DNA of 64,000 nt from NCBI GenBank assembly GCA_963724385.1, contig CAVRUJ010000001.1:1426001-1490000 (forward strand). Direction: 5' to 3'. The stretch's first letter is position 1. Each line of letters opens with the position of its first letter. A model generated the notes under the pieces. It did no database searches, had not been told where the DNA came from, and saw only the letters and a program-made list of their open reading frames with translations. The DNA is from DASXQK01 sp963724385. GTDB taxonomy: Bacteria; Pseudomonadota; Alphaproteobacteria; Dongiales; Dongiaceae. Shown piece by piece: positions 40,977 to 49,539 of the stretch. The translations under genes were made by a program, and so were the position numbers.

Positions 40977-41975
40977 CTACAACTGGCGCCCCGGCTCCAG
41001 ATGGCAGGCCGCGATATGCCCGGGCCCGCGATCGCTCAGCACCGGCCGCTCCACCCGGCAGCGATCCATGACATGAGAGCAGCGCGGATGGAACGGGCAG
41101 CCGGACGGGATGGCGAGCGGGCTCGGCAATTCGCCGCGCACGGCATCGGTGACCGAGCGCCTTCCGGGGTCCATTTCCGGGGCCGCCTTCAGCAAGGCGG
41201 CGGTGTAGGGGTGGGCAGGATTCGTGAACAGGGCTTCGGTCTCGGCCAGCTCCACGATCGCGCCCAGATACATGACCGCGACCCGATGCGAGATGTGACG
41301 CACGAGGCGCAGGTCATGGGCGATGAAGAGGACCGTGAGGCCGAGCCGGCCCTGGAGCTCCAACAGCAGATTGACGATCTGGGCCTGGACGGAAACGTCG
41401 AGGGCGGAGACGAGTTCGTCGGCGACCAGGCATTCGGGTTCGACCGCAAGCGCACGCGCGATGCCGATGCGCTGGCGCTGGCCGCCGCTGAATTCGTGGG
41501 GGTAGCGCCCGGCTGCATCGCTGGGCAGGCGGACGAGGTCGAGCAGCTCGGCGACGCGCTCGGTGATGGCCGTGCCCTCGCGCAGCTTGTGGAAGGCGAT
41601 CGCCTCGCTCAAAGCCTGGCGCACCGTCATGCGCGGGTTGAGGGAGCTGTAAGGATCCTGGAACACCATTTGGACCCGGCGGTTGTAAGCGCGGCGCTCG
41701 GCGCCGGACAGGCGCAGCACGTCGATCCCGCCATAGGCGATATGGCCCGCCTGCGGCTGGTGAAGGCGCACGAGGCAACGCGCGAGGGTGGACTTGCCGC
41801 AGCCGGACTCTCCCACGATGCCGAGCGTTTCGCCCCGCGTCACCGTGAAGCTGACGCCATTGAGGGCATGGACGATCCGCGCCGGCCGGCCCGTCAGCCG
41901 ATCCAGCACCGAGCGCGGCCTGAGGAAACTCATGGCGAGATCGGTGACGGCGATCAGGGGCGCGGCGTCATCCAT
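40977..41975 (-). CDS. Dipeptide/oligopeptide ABC transporter ATP-binding protein (DppF/OppF type)
   Basis: A 332-residue ATPase with Walker A GESGCGKST at 55-63, the signature EFSGGQRQRIGIARALAVEP and Walker B CLVADE. The C-terminal oligopeptide_HTH-like extension with CPFHPRCSH carries the cysteine cluster typical of this subfamily. The ATG at 41975 begins 5 bases after the upstream stop; the longer open frame is not real. It is the last gene of the five-gene peptide importer operon. Confidence 0.9.
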   Translation of the reverse strand: MDDAAPLIAVTDLAMSFLRPRSVLDRLTGRPARIVHALNGVSFTVTRGETLGIVGESGCGKSTLARCLVRLHQPQAGHIAYGGIDVLRLSGAERRAYNRRVQMVFQDPYSSLNPRMTVRQALSEAIAFHKLREGTAITERVAELLDLVRLPSDAAGRYPHEFSGGQRQRIGIARALAVEPECLVADELVSALDVSVQAQIVNLLLELQGRLGLTVLFIAHDLRLVRHISHRVAVMYLGAIVELAETEALFTNPAHPYTAALLKAAPEMDPGRRSVTDAVRGELPSPLAIPSGCPFHPRCSHVMDRCRVERPVLSDRGPGHIAACHLEPGRQL

Positions 41976-41980
41976 GGCGG

Positions 41981-42970
41981 TCAAGCCTTCGCCACGGCCT
42001 GATGGGCGAGGCAGGCGGAGCGGTGATCGGGCGCCACTTCGACCAGCGGCGGCGGGGCCTCGCCGCAGGCCGGCAGGACGAAACGGCAGCGCGGCGCGAA
42101 GGCGCATCCCGCCGGCAGCCTTGAGAGGAGCGGCGGCTGGCCGGGGATGGAGGCAAGCGGCTGGCGAAGCTGGCCGGCGCGCGGCACGGAATTGAGCAGG
42201 CCGAGGGTATAGGCGTGGCGCGGCTGGCCGAACAGCGCCGCCACCGGCCCGGTCTCCACCAGGCGCCCGGCATACATCACCGCCAGCCGGTCGCAGGTCT
42301 GCGCGATGACGCCGAGATCGTGGGTCACAAGGATGACACTCATGTTCATTTCGCTGCGCAGCCGCAGGATCAGCTTCAGGATCTGGTCCTGGATCGTGAC
42401 GTCGAGCGCCGTGGTCGGCTCGTCGGCGAGCAGGAGCTGGGGGTTGGAAGCGAGCGCAATCGCGATCATGGCGCGCTGGCGCATGCCGCCGGAGAATTGG
42501 TGCGGGTAGTCGTCAAGGCGGGATTTCGCCGCCGGAATCCCCACATGGTCCAGGAGCTCGATCGCCCGTTTGCGCCGGCCGGCGGCATCGAGCCTGCTGT
42601 GCTCTTTCAGGTTCTCGCGGATCTGCAGGCCTACGCTGAGGACGGGATTGAGCGCCGTCATCGGCTCCTGGAAGATGACGCCGATCTCCCCGCCGCGCAC
42701 GCGCCGCAGCTCCGCCTCCGACAGGGTCAGAAGGTCGCGGCCATGCCAGAGCACGCGGCCGCTGACCCGGCCAGGGCTATGGATAAGGCGCAAGATGGAC
42801 CTGAGAGTGACGCTCTTGCCCGAGCCTGATTCGCCGGCGATGCCCAGCACCTCGCCGGGGCCGACATCAAAGTCGACCCCGTCCACGGCGACGAGCGGAT
42901 GTTGAGGCGGCCCGAAGGCGACCCGGAGGCCGCGCACCGACAACAGGACTTGGCCTCCGTCGCCGGGCAT
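41981..42970 (-). CDS. Dipeptide/oligopeptide ABC transporter ATP-binding protein (DppD/OppD type)
   Basis: A 329-residue ATPase. Walker A is GESGSGKS at 46-53, the signature QFSGGMRQRAMIAIALASNP and Walker B LLLADEPTTALD. The C-terminal GCAFAPRCRFV cluster is the subfamily's cysteine motif (an iron-sulfur or disulfide site in some members). It starts five bases after the permease stop. Together with the next ATPase it powers the importer. Confidence 0.9.
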   Translation of the reverse strand: MPGDGGQVLLSVRGLRVAFGPPQHPLVAVDGVDFDVGPGEVLGIAGESGSGKSVTLRSILRLIHSPGRVSGRVLWHGRDLLTLSEAELRRVRGGEIGVIFQEPMTALNPVLSVGLQIRENLKEHSRLDAAGRRKRAIELLDHVGIPAAKSRLDDYPHQFSGGMRQRAMIAIALASNPQLLLADEPTTALDVTIQDQILKLILRLRSEMNMSVILVTHDLGVIAQTCDRLAVMYAGRLVETGPVAALFGQPRHAYTLGLLNSVPRAGQLRQPLASIPGQPPLLSRLPAGCAFAPRCRFVLPACGEAPPPLVEVAPDHRSACLAHQAVAKA

Positions 42971-42975
42971 GCCGG

Positions 42976-43824
42976 TCAATGGCGGCGGAAGATGTCGGCG
43001 ATGCCGTCGCCGACAAGGCTGAAGCCGACGCCGGCCAGCACGATGGCAATGCCGGGAAAGCCCGAAATCCACCAGGCCGTGCTCATGAAATTCTTGCCGT
43101 CGGCGATGATGACGCCCCATTCCGCCGTCGGCGGCTGGGCGCCCAGGCCGAGATAGCCGAGGCTCGATCCCAGCAGGATCGCGAGCGCCATGTCGGTCAT
43201 CCAATACACGATGATCGGGGTCACGGCGTTGGGCAGGAGGTGGCGGAAGATGATGCGAGGCTCGTCATAGCCCAGCACGGCGGCGGCTGCCGCGTAGTCG
43301 GCATGTTTCTGCACCTGCACATCGGCGCGCATCAGCTTGGCATAGAACACCCAGCCCACCGCGCTGACCGCCACATACATGTTGAAGAGCCCGGGGCCGA
43401 GCACCGCAACGATGGCGATCACGATGACCAGGAAGGGGAACGTCACCACGAGATCGACCAGCCGGCCGAAGACCGCATCGAGCCAGCCGCCATAGAACCC
43501 GGTCAGCGCGCCCACGACTGTACCGAAGACCAGGGGAAAGATCGTGCAGAAAAGGGCGATCTGCATGTCGATCCGCGTCGCCCAGATGACGCGCGATAGC
43601 ACGTCGCGGCCGAAATTGTCGGTGCCGAAGGGATGCGCCAGGCTGGGCGGCGCCGACAAATGATCGTAGTCGAAGGCGAGAGGATCGTAAGGCGCGAAGA
43701 CGCCCGGAAACAGGCTGAGCAGCAGGAGCGCGAGGAGGATGGCGAGTCCGACAACGAGGGACAATCGCCGACCGCGGCGCACCCGCAAGACCGTGGTGAC
43801 CGCCTGAATTTGTGCCAGGCTCAT
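42976..43824 (-). CDS. Peptide ABC transporter permease (DppC type)
   Basis: A 282-residue permease with about six helices. HPFGTDNFGRDVLSRVIWAT near residue 64 is the DppC/OppC signature, and the ATPase-contact loop is seen in HADYAAAAAVLGYDEPRIIF. It overlaps the DppB-type gene by four bases. Substrates of this family are di- and oligopeptides but also many other small amines or sugars. Confidence 0.9.
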   Translation of the reverse strand: MSLAQIQAVTTVLRVRRGRRLSLVVGLAILLALLLLSLFPGVFAPYDPLAFDYDHLSAPPSLAHPFGTDNFGRDVLSRVIWATRIDMQIALFCTIFPLVFGTVVGALTGFYGGWLDAVFGRLVDLVVTFPFLVIVIAIVAVLGPGLFNMYVAVSAVGWVFYAKLMRADVQVQKHADYAAAAAVLGYDEPRIIFRHLLPNAVTPIIVYWMTDMALAILLGSSLGYLGLGAQPPTAEWGVIIADGKNFMSTAWWISGFPGIAIVLAGVGFSLVGDGIADIFRRH

Positions 43825-44759
43825 CGCCGGGCAATCCGCGGATCGAGAGCCGCCTGGGCCATGTCGGTCGCCAGGAATACAAGCGAGACCAGGATTGCGA
43901 GCGCCAGGGTCAATCCCTGAATGACCGGGTAATCGCGGCCGTAGATTGAATCGATCATCAGCCGCCCGACGCCCGGGATGGCAAAGACGGATTCCGTGAT
44001 GACCGCCCCGCCAATCAGCGTCCCGATGTTGAGGCCGAACAGTGCCACGGTGGAGATAAGCGCATTGCGCAGCACATGGCGGCCGAGCACGAGCCGGCTG
44101 CTCAAGCCCTTGGCCCGGGCGAAATCGACATATTCCGCGTTCAGTACCTCGATGATGCCATTGCGCAGATTGCGCATCAGCACGGCCGAGAGGCTGAGGG
44201 CGAGGGTGAGCGCCGGCAGGAACAGGTGATAGAGGTCCGCGCCCAGGTTGTCGGAGAATCCGCCTACCGGAAACCAGCGCAGACCGACGGCGAAGAAGCG
44301 CAGCAGCACCAGGCCCAGATAGAAGACGGGCATGGAGAGCCCGATCTGGAACAGCACGCGAATGATGGCGTCGGTCCTGGCGTCGCGGTTGAGCGCGGCA
44401 AGGAAGGCGAGCGGCACTGCCAGCAGCAGGGCCAACAGCCCGGCAAAGGCGCTGAGCAACAGCGTCACTGGCAGGCGCTGCAGGATCAGGCTCATCACCG
44501 GCACCTTCAGGATGATGGATTCGCCGAGATTGCCCTGGAAGAAGTTGCGCAGGAAAAACAGGAATTGCACGGGGATCGGCTTGTCGAGGCCATATTCGGC
44601 GTTGAGTCGCAGGACATCGGCGTCGGTCGCCTTCAGCCCCAGGATGGCGCTGGTGGGGTCGCCCGGCAGCAGGCGCACAAGCACGAAGGCCACGACCATG
44701 ATTAGCAGGAAGGTCGGCAGGATCTGCGCCAACCTGACGACGAGGTAGTTCAGGCTCAC
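43821..44759 (-). CDS. Peptide ABC transporter permease (DppB type)
   Basis: A 312-residue permease with the DppB pattern: N-terminal helix followed by LVRLLPGDPTSAILGLKATD, the region PVMSLILQRLPVTLLLSAFA, and the coupling loop VDFARAKGLSSRLVLGRHVL. It is the first permease after the binding-protein gene; a strong hairpin (44816-44844) separates the two. Confidence 0.9.
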   Translation of the reverse strand: MSLNYLVVRLAQILPTFLLIMVVAFVLVRLLPGDPTSAILGLKATDADVLRLNAEYGLDKPIPVQFLFFLRNFFQGNLGESIILKVPVMSLILQRLPVTLLLSAFAGLLALLLAVPLAFLAALNRDARTDAIIRVLFQIGLSMPVFYLGLVLLRFFAVGLRWFPVGGFSDNLGADLYHLFLPALTLALSLSAVLMRNLRNGIIEVLNAEYVDFARAKGLSSRLVLGRHVLRNALISTVALFGLNIGTLIGGAVITESVFAIPGVGRLMIDSIYGRDYPVIQGLTLALAILVSLVFLATDMAQAALDPRIARR

Positions 44760-44815
44760 GGAACCCTCATGCTGACGGCCTGCCGCGCCCCCTGCGGTCC
44801 ATCGAGAAGGGCGCC

Positions 44816-44844
44816 GCCGGGACCGGTTATCCGCCGGTCCCGGC
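44816..44844 (-). other. Intercistronic stem-loop after the peptide-binding-protein gene
   Basis: GCCGGGACCGG and CCGGTCCCGGC form a perfect 11-bp stem with a 7-base loop, in the gap between the binding-protein gene and the first permease. No T-run is present. The arrangement copies the one at 35836. Confidence 0.7.
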
Positions 44845-44869
44845 GTGCTGTCCCTTTCAGCCGATCAGC

Positions 44870-46450
44870 TTACTTCTCGATATAGGCACCCGAGAAGACG
44901 TTGTTGCCGAGTGGGATCTGGTTGAACCCCTTCACCGACTTCTTCAGCGCCACGGGATAGGGCGACTGATAGAGGAAGATGATCGGCGCATCGGCCATAT
45001 AGGCCTGCTGGATCTGTTTGTAGAGATCGCTGCGCTTGGCCGGATCGGCCTCCTTCTGCCCGGCGTCATACCAGCCCTCGATGTCCTTGTTCTCGTACCC
45101 GCTATGCAGCGACTGGATGTTCCGGAAATCGGCGAAATAGGATGTGATTTCGCTGGGGTCGGCGATGTCATCGGTCCAGAGCGAGCAACGCATCTGGAAA
45201 TCGCCGGCCCGATATTTCGCCGTGCGGGTGGCGTTGTCCACCTGGTCGATCACCAGTTTAATGCCGACCGCGCCCCACATCTGCTGCAGCGTGGAGAGGA
45301 TTGCGGTCTCATCCGCGCTGCCGGCCAGCGCAAAGCTATGGATCTCGGTGCCGTCGGCGATGCCCGCCTGCTTCAGCAGGTCTTTGGCCTTGGCCGGATC
45401 GTAGGGATAGGCAGGACCGTTGTCAGAGACGAGCGGCGTTGCCGATGACATGAAGGAGACCGTCGGCTTGCCCACGTCGAAGGTGACGACCTTGATCAGA
45501 GCCGGCTTGTCGATGGCGTAATTCAACGCCTGACGCACTTTCGGGTCGGCCAGGATGTTGGTCGTCCCATCCTTCAGCTGCGGCCGGACGTTCATGGTAA
45601 TGAACTCGACCTTGGTCGAGGGAAAGAGCGCCATATTCAGGTTCGGATCGTTTTGCAGCTCTTGGACCCGGGCATAGGGGATGAGCTCCGCCCCGTCGAC
45701 CTCGCCCGCCTGCAGCTTCAGAATTCGGGTAGCGTCGTCGGGAATGACCGGGAAATCGACCTCATCGAGATAGGGCAGAGGTTTTCCGTCCTCGCCCATC
45801 TGCCAATAGTACGGATTGCGCTTGATCACCAACTGGGTCCCGCGCTGCCAGCTGTCGAACATGAAGGGTCCGGAGCCGATCGGATGCTCGGCAAAGGCCT
45901 TGGCCTTGTCGTCCTCGGTCGCGCCCGGCGTCGCCTCGAAGAGCTTCATCGGCATGATCGCGGTGTTGAAGGTGGCGAGCCCGGCGGCAAGGGTCGGGTC
46001 GGGGTGCTTCAGGTGAAGAACCACCGTGTCCGGGGCGGTGATCTCGACGGAATCGATGCTCTCAAGGATGAAGTTCCAGATCCCTTCCTTGGGATCGCGC
46101 GCCCGGTCGAGGCTCCATTTCACGTCGTCGGCGGTAATGGGCGAGCCGTCCGAGAACTTCGTCCCCTGGCGGAGCGTGAGCGTGAAGGTCAGACCGTCGT
46201 CGGACACTTTATAGGCTGTGGCGAGACCGGGGTTGACGCCCCTGCCGTCCGGCGTCGGCTGCAACAGCGTGTCGTAGAGATTGGTCATGATCCAGATGTC
46301 GACATTGGCGTCGGTCAGCACCGGATCGAGTTGCAGTGAATCGGCATAGCGAGCGTAGACCATCTTGCCGCCGCGGGTCACCGCATCGGCGGCGGTGGTG
46401 AGGCCGAGCAGCAGCCCGGCCACGAGCAGCATTTGTATCCTTCGGTTCAT
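44870..46450 (-). CDS. Peptide ABC transporter substrate-binding protein (family 5, DppA/OppA type)
   Basis: A 526-residue periplasmic protein with a Sec signal peptide (about 1-23, cleavage near ADA) and the family 5 pattern: LTLRQGTKFSDGSPITADDV near residue 95, GSGPFMFDSWQRGTQLVIKR near residue 185, and VRQALNYAIDKPALI near residue 310. The ATG at 46450 has GGGGAGG upstream. An inverted-repeat site for the neighbouring GntR protein lies about 45 bases before it. It is the first gene of the importer operon. Confidence 0.92.
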   Translation of the reverse strand: MNRRIQMLLVAGLLLGLTTAADAVTRGGKMVYARYADSLQLDPVLTDANVDIWIMTNLYDTLLQPTPDGRGVNPGLATAYKVSDDGLTFTLTLRQGTKFSDGSPITADDVKWSLDRARDPKEGIWNFILESIDSVEITAPDTVVLHLKHPDPTLAAGLATFNTAIMPMKLFEATPGATEDDKAKAFAEHPIGSGPFMFDSWQRGTQLVIKRNPYYWQMGEDGKPLPYLDEVDFPVIPDDATRILKLQAGEVDGAELIPYARVQELQNDPNLNMALFPSTKVEFITMNVRPQLKDGTTNILADPKVRQALNYAIDKPALIKVVTFDVGKPTVSFMSSATPLVSDNGPAYPYDPAKAKDLLKQAGIADGTEIHSFALAGSADETAILSTLQQMWGAVGIKLVIDQVDNATRTAKYRAGDFQMRCSLWTDDIADPSEITSYFADFRNIQSLHSGYENKDIEGWYDAGQKEADPAKRSDLYKQIQQAYMADAPIIFLYQSPYPVALKKSVKGFNQIPLGNNVFSGAYIEK

Positions 46451-46494
46451 CGGAGACCTCCCCTGCGAAAAGACCCTGTTCGACGAAGCGTCAT

Positions 46495-46514
46495 TGTTAT
46501 AATTGCTTATGACA
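46495..46514. promoter_or_regulatory. Probable GntR operator upstream of the peptide importer operon
   Basis: TGTTATAATTGCTTATGACA has the TGTnAT...ATnACA symmetry of GntR sites. Read on the minus strand it matches the site at 46754-46773 at 14 of 20 positions, with the mismatches mostly in the spacer. Confidence 0.55.
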
Positions 46515-46625
46515 CCATGAGCGGAAACCCGTGTCAACGTGGGCACCGGGTGCTGCGCTTATCTTTGAAGTCCCTTGTCGGGACGCCTGCACGGGTTGAC
46601 CCTCGAGGCTGCAACTCTCATCGTC

Positions 46626-46645
46626 ATTCCCGCGAAAGCGGGAAT
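46626..46645. repeat. Dispersed palindromic repeat (dRS3-like)
   Basis: ATTCCCGCGAAAGCGGGAAT is a perfect palindrome around its centre apart from the loop, in the context CGTCATT...CCACC. It has the ATTCCC-N8-GGGAAT form of dRS3-type dispersed repeats. Further GC-rich hairpins follow to about 46700. The gap 46515-46752 holds no gene. Confidence 0.6.
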
Positions 46646-46752
46646 CCACCTGCTGCATGGGCCCCCGCTCCCCGCCTGCGCGGGGACAAGCTTCGCGGGG
46701 CTGACGAATAAGCAACCCCTGCTGACGGCGCCGGCTTGATGCGGCTCGGGCG

Positions 46753-46774
46753 GTGTTATAGTGTATGATAACAC
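46753..46774. promoter_or_regulatory. Probable GntR autoregulatory operator
   Basis: GTGTTAT (46753-46759) and ATAACAC (46768-46774) form a perfect inverted repeat with an 8-bp spacer. It lies just upstream of the GntR start at 46795 and covers an earlier in-frame ATG (46765), which therefore is not the likely start. Confidence 0.6.
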
Positions 46775-46794
46775 AATCGCTCAAGGCATCACGG

Positions 46795-47811
46795 ATGCTG
46801 TTCAATATCGATCCCGACCTGCCCGTGCCGCTCGGCGTGCAGCTGCGCGGTGTGATCGAATACGGGATCGTCTGCGGCCAGCTCGCCCCCGGTCTGCGCC
46901 TGCCGCCGGTGCGCGCCATGGCGAGCAATCTCGGCATCGCGCCGATGACGGTGAGCCAGGTCTACAAGGAACTGAAAGCCGTCGGCCTATTGGAGACCAA
47001 GCCCGGGCACGGGACCTTCGTCAGCACCTCGGTGCTGGCCCAGGTGAGGCCGAAGCTGCTGGAGCTGCAGCCGCGCATCGATGCGCTGCTGGACGAGGCC
47101 GATGCCGCGGGGCTCAGCGCCGGCGACCTGGTCGCGCTGGTGAATGCCCGGATCAACCGGCGCACTCATGCCATGCGCGGCCTGCGCCTGGTTTTCGTCG
47201 GCATATTCGAGGAGGCGACGCGCGCCTACGGCGTCGATATCGGGGCGCGCCTGCCCGAGGGCGACAGCATCCAGACCACGACCTTGAGCGCGATTTCCAG
47301 CAACGAGCTCGCGCGCAAACGCGCTCTCAACGCCGACTTGGTCCTCACCCTTGCCAATCGCAAGGCCGACGTGCTGGAAATCCTCGGGCCCAAGAAGCGC
47401 GTCATGGGCGTCAGCTACATCCCCTCGGAGGCCACGCGCACCTTGCTCGCCCAGATCGATCCGCTGGCCCGCGTTGCCATCGTCTCCACCTTCCCGGAAT
47501 TCCTGCCGATCATGAAAGCGGGCGTGCAGCGCTTCGCTCCCCATGTGCACGACATCAGGGCGACGGTGCTGGAAAGCCCAGACCTGGCCGAAGTGCTGAA
47601 GCAGGCCGAGGTCGTCGTCAGGGCGTCAGGCTCCGAGCGGGTGACGAGCATGCTGCCGCCCGAAACGCCGTCCTTCGAATATCGCCACACGCCCGATCCG
47701 CGCGAGATCGACCAGGTTCTCTTGCCCATGCTTGAAGAAATCCGCGGGCGCCTGGCGAGCGATCCCGCCGCCAGCCCCGCCGCTGCCCAAAGGAGGTCCC
47801 ATGAGAATTAA
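46795..47811 (+). CDS. GntR family transcriptional regulator with unusual C-terminal domain
   Basis: A 338-residue regulator. The N-terminal winged helix (about 10-78) has VPLGVQLRGVIEYGIVCGQL, LPPVRAMASNLGIAPMTVSQ and the GLLETKPGHGTFV wing. The C-terminal part does not look like the usual FadR, HutC or aminotransferase domains. It has alternating strands and helices such as RLVFVGIFEEATRAYGVDIG and RVAIVSTFPEFLPIMKAGVQ, which resemble a periplasmic-binding-protein (LacI/ABC) fold. It is divergent from the peptide importer and co-directional with the catabolic genes, and is likely to control both. Confidence 0.85.
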   Translation: MLFNIDPDLPVPLGVQLRGVIEYGIVCGQLAPGLRLPPVRAMASNLGIAPMTVSQVYKELKAVGLLETKPGHGTFVSTSVLAQVRPKLLELQPRIDALLDEADAAGLSAGDLVALVNARINRRTHAMRGLRLVFVGIFEEATRAYGVDIGARLPEGDSIQTTTLSAISSNELARKRALNADLVLTLANRKADVLEILGPKKRVMGVSYIPSEATRTLLAQIDPLARVAIVSTFPEFLPIMKAGVQRFAPHVHDIRATVLESPDLAEVLKQAEVVVRASGSERVTSMLPPETPSFEYRHTPDPREIDQVLLPMLEEIRGRLASDPAASPAAAQRRSHEN

Positions 47812-48502
47812 GGACATGTGCTGGATGCAGGTCGAAGACTACCTGAAGCGCGACAACCGGGCGGTCCTGCCCATCGGCAGCACCGAACAGCATGCGCAAC
47901 TGAGCTTGTCCGTGGACAGCATCCTGTCCGAGCGCGTGTCCGTAGACGCAGCGGAGCCCCTCGGCGTGCCGGTTTTTCCCGCCGTCAGTTACGGAGTGAC
48001 GCCCTACTTCATGGCTTTTCCTGGGACCGTCACGCTCAAGATCGACACCTTCATCAGGGTGATCGGCGACATCCTGGACAGCCTCGCCGCCCACGGCTTC
48101 CGGCGCATCGTCATCGTCAATGGACACGGCGGCAATGCGCCGGCCCAGTCCCTCTCGGCGGAGTGGATGGCGGCGAGACCCGATGTTCAGGTGAAGTTCC
48201 ACAACTGGTACAACGCGCCGAAAACCTGGGCCAAGGTGAAGGAGATCGACCCGGTCGCTTCCCACGCCTCCTGGATGGAGAATTTCCCCTGGACCCGGCT
48301 GGCGAACGCCCCCGCGCCCGAGGGCAAGAAGCCGATGGTCGAGATGGATCGCTTCCGCGCCATGTCGCCTAAGGCCTTCCGCAAATGCCTCGGCGACGGC
48401 AATTTCGGCGGCCGTTATCAACGCAGTGACGAGGAGATGCTGGCCCTGTGGGGCGTGGGCGTCGAGGAGACGCGCGACGTCATCGAGAACGGATGGGCAT
48501 GA
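47801..48502 (+). CDS. Creatininase family amidohydrolase
   Basis: A 233-residue metal-dependent amidohydrolase of the creatininase/formamide-hydrolase family. The metal-binding segment PIGSTEQHAQLSLSVD (Glu29, His31 and Asp39) and the later INGHGGN-type motif VNGHGGNAPAQ are visible. AAAGGAGGT lies six bases before the ATG. It overlaps the GntR gene by 11 bases. Members hydrolyse cyclic or linear amides such as creatinine and 3-dehydro-scyllo-inosose-type or formylpyrimidine compounds; the true substrate is unknown and probably enters through the neighbouring importer. Confidence 0.88.
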   Translation: MRIKDMCWMQVEDYLKRDNRAVLPIGSTEQHAQLSLSVDSILSERVSVDAAEPLGVPVFPAVSYGVTPYFMAFPGTVTLKIDTFIRVIGDILDSLAAHGFRRIVIVNGHGGNAPAQSLSAEWMAARPDVQVKFHNWYNAPKTWAKVKEIDPVASHASWMENFPWTRLANAPAPEGKKPMVEMDRFRAMSPKAFRKCLGDGNFGGRYQRSDEEMLALWGVGVEETRDVIENGWA

Positions 48503-49539
48503 GGGCATCGCCCATCCTGGTGTGGGGTGCCGGGGCCATCGGCGGCACGGTCGGGGCCTATCTGGCGCGAGCCGGTGAGGATGTGGTTTTCGTCGACCGC
48601 GCGGCCGACCATGTGGCGGCTATCGCCGGGGACGGATTGCAGATCGTCGGTCCCATCGAGACCTTCCGGGTCAAAGCGCCGGCGCTGCTGCCGGCAGATC
48701 TCAAGGGCAAGTTCGACACGATTTTCTTGTGCACCAAGGCGCCCGATACGGCGGCGGCCGTGGAGACCCTGGCGCCTTTCGTTGCTGACGACGGTTGCGT
48801 GGTATCCCTGCAGAACGGTCTCAACGAGCAGGTCATCGCGGCGAAGCTGGGCGAGAAGCGTACCGTCGGCGCATTCATCAATTTCGGCGCCGATTACCTG
48901 TCTCCGGGAGTCGTGCAGTACTCGGGGCGGGGCGCGGTGGTGGTGGGCGAGCTCGACGGCCGGACCACGCCGCGCATCCAGCGCCTGCACAAGCTCCTGC
49001 TGAAATTCGACGACCGGGCCGTGCTGTCGGCGAATATCTGGGGCTACCTGTGGAGCAAGCTCGCCTATGGCGCGCTCCTCTTCGCCACGGCGTTGACCAA
49101 CGATGCAATCGCCGACTGCCTGGCATCGCCGCGCCATCGCCCGCTGCTCATCGCCTTGGCGCGCGAGGTCGAGGGTGTCGCCGTCGCCTCGGGGGTGCGG
49201 CTGGAGGCCTTCGACGGCTTCGATCCCGCCGCCTTCTTGCCCAAGGCGAGCCAGGCCGATGCCGCCAGCTCGCTCGACGCCCTCGTCGCCTTCAACCGGC
49301 GCTCGGCCAAGACCCACAGCGGCATCTGGCGGGATCTCGCGGTGCGCAAGCGCAAGACCGAGGTCGAGGCGCAGCTCGGCCCCGTTGCGAAGGCGGGCGC
49401 GGCGAAAGGCATTCCGACGCCGCTCACCTTGCGCCTGATCGAGCTTATCCACGACATCGAGGAAGGCCGTCGGCCGCTCGACTGGAAGACCCTGGACGCG
49501 CTCGCCGGCGCCCTGCCGGCGCAAGGCTCCGCGGCATGA
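48499..49539 (+). CDS. Ketopantoate reductase (PanE/ApbA) family protein
   Basis: A 346-residue oxidoreductase. The N-terminal Rossmann motif GAGAIGG is at residues 9-15, CTKAPDT follows near 76, and the C-terminal helical ApbA domain contains WSKLAYGALLFATALTND with the catalytic Lys region, and ending HSGIWRDLAVRKRKTEVEAQ. ATGA overlap with the creatininase gene fixes the start. In this operon it is unlikely to serve pantothenate synthesis; it probably reduces or oxidises a related 2-oxo or 2-hydroxy acid in the catabolic pathway. Confidence 0.85.
   Translation: MRASPILVWGAGAIGGTVGAYLARAGEDVVFVDRAADHVAAIAGDGLQIVGPIETFRVKAPALLPADLKGKFDTIFLCTKAPDTAAAVETLAPFVADDGCVVSLQNGLNEQVIAAKLGEKRTVGAFINFGADYLSPGVVQYSGRGAVVVGELDGRTTPRIQRLHKLLLKFDDRAVLSANIWGYLWSKLAYGALLFATALTNDAIADCLASPRHRPLLIALAREVEGVAVASGVRLEAFDGFDPAAFLPKASQADAASSLDALVAFNRRSAKTHSGIWRDLAVRKRKTEVEAQLGPVAKAGAAKGIPTPLTLRLIELIHDIEEGRRPLDWKTLDALAGALPAQGSAA

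Noticed and set aside
41981..43204. Longer start for the DppD-type ATPase at 43204
   Set aside because: The first 78 codons overlap the DppC-type permease gene; the ATG at 42970 gives the normal ATPase start.
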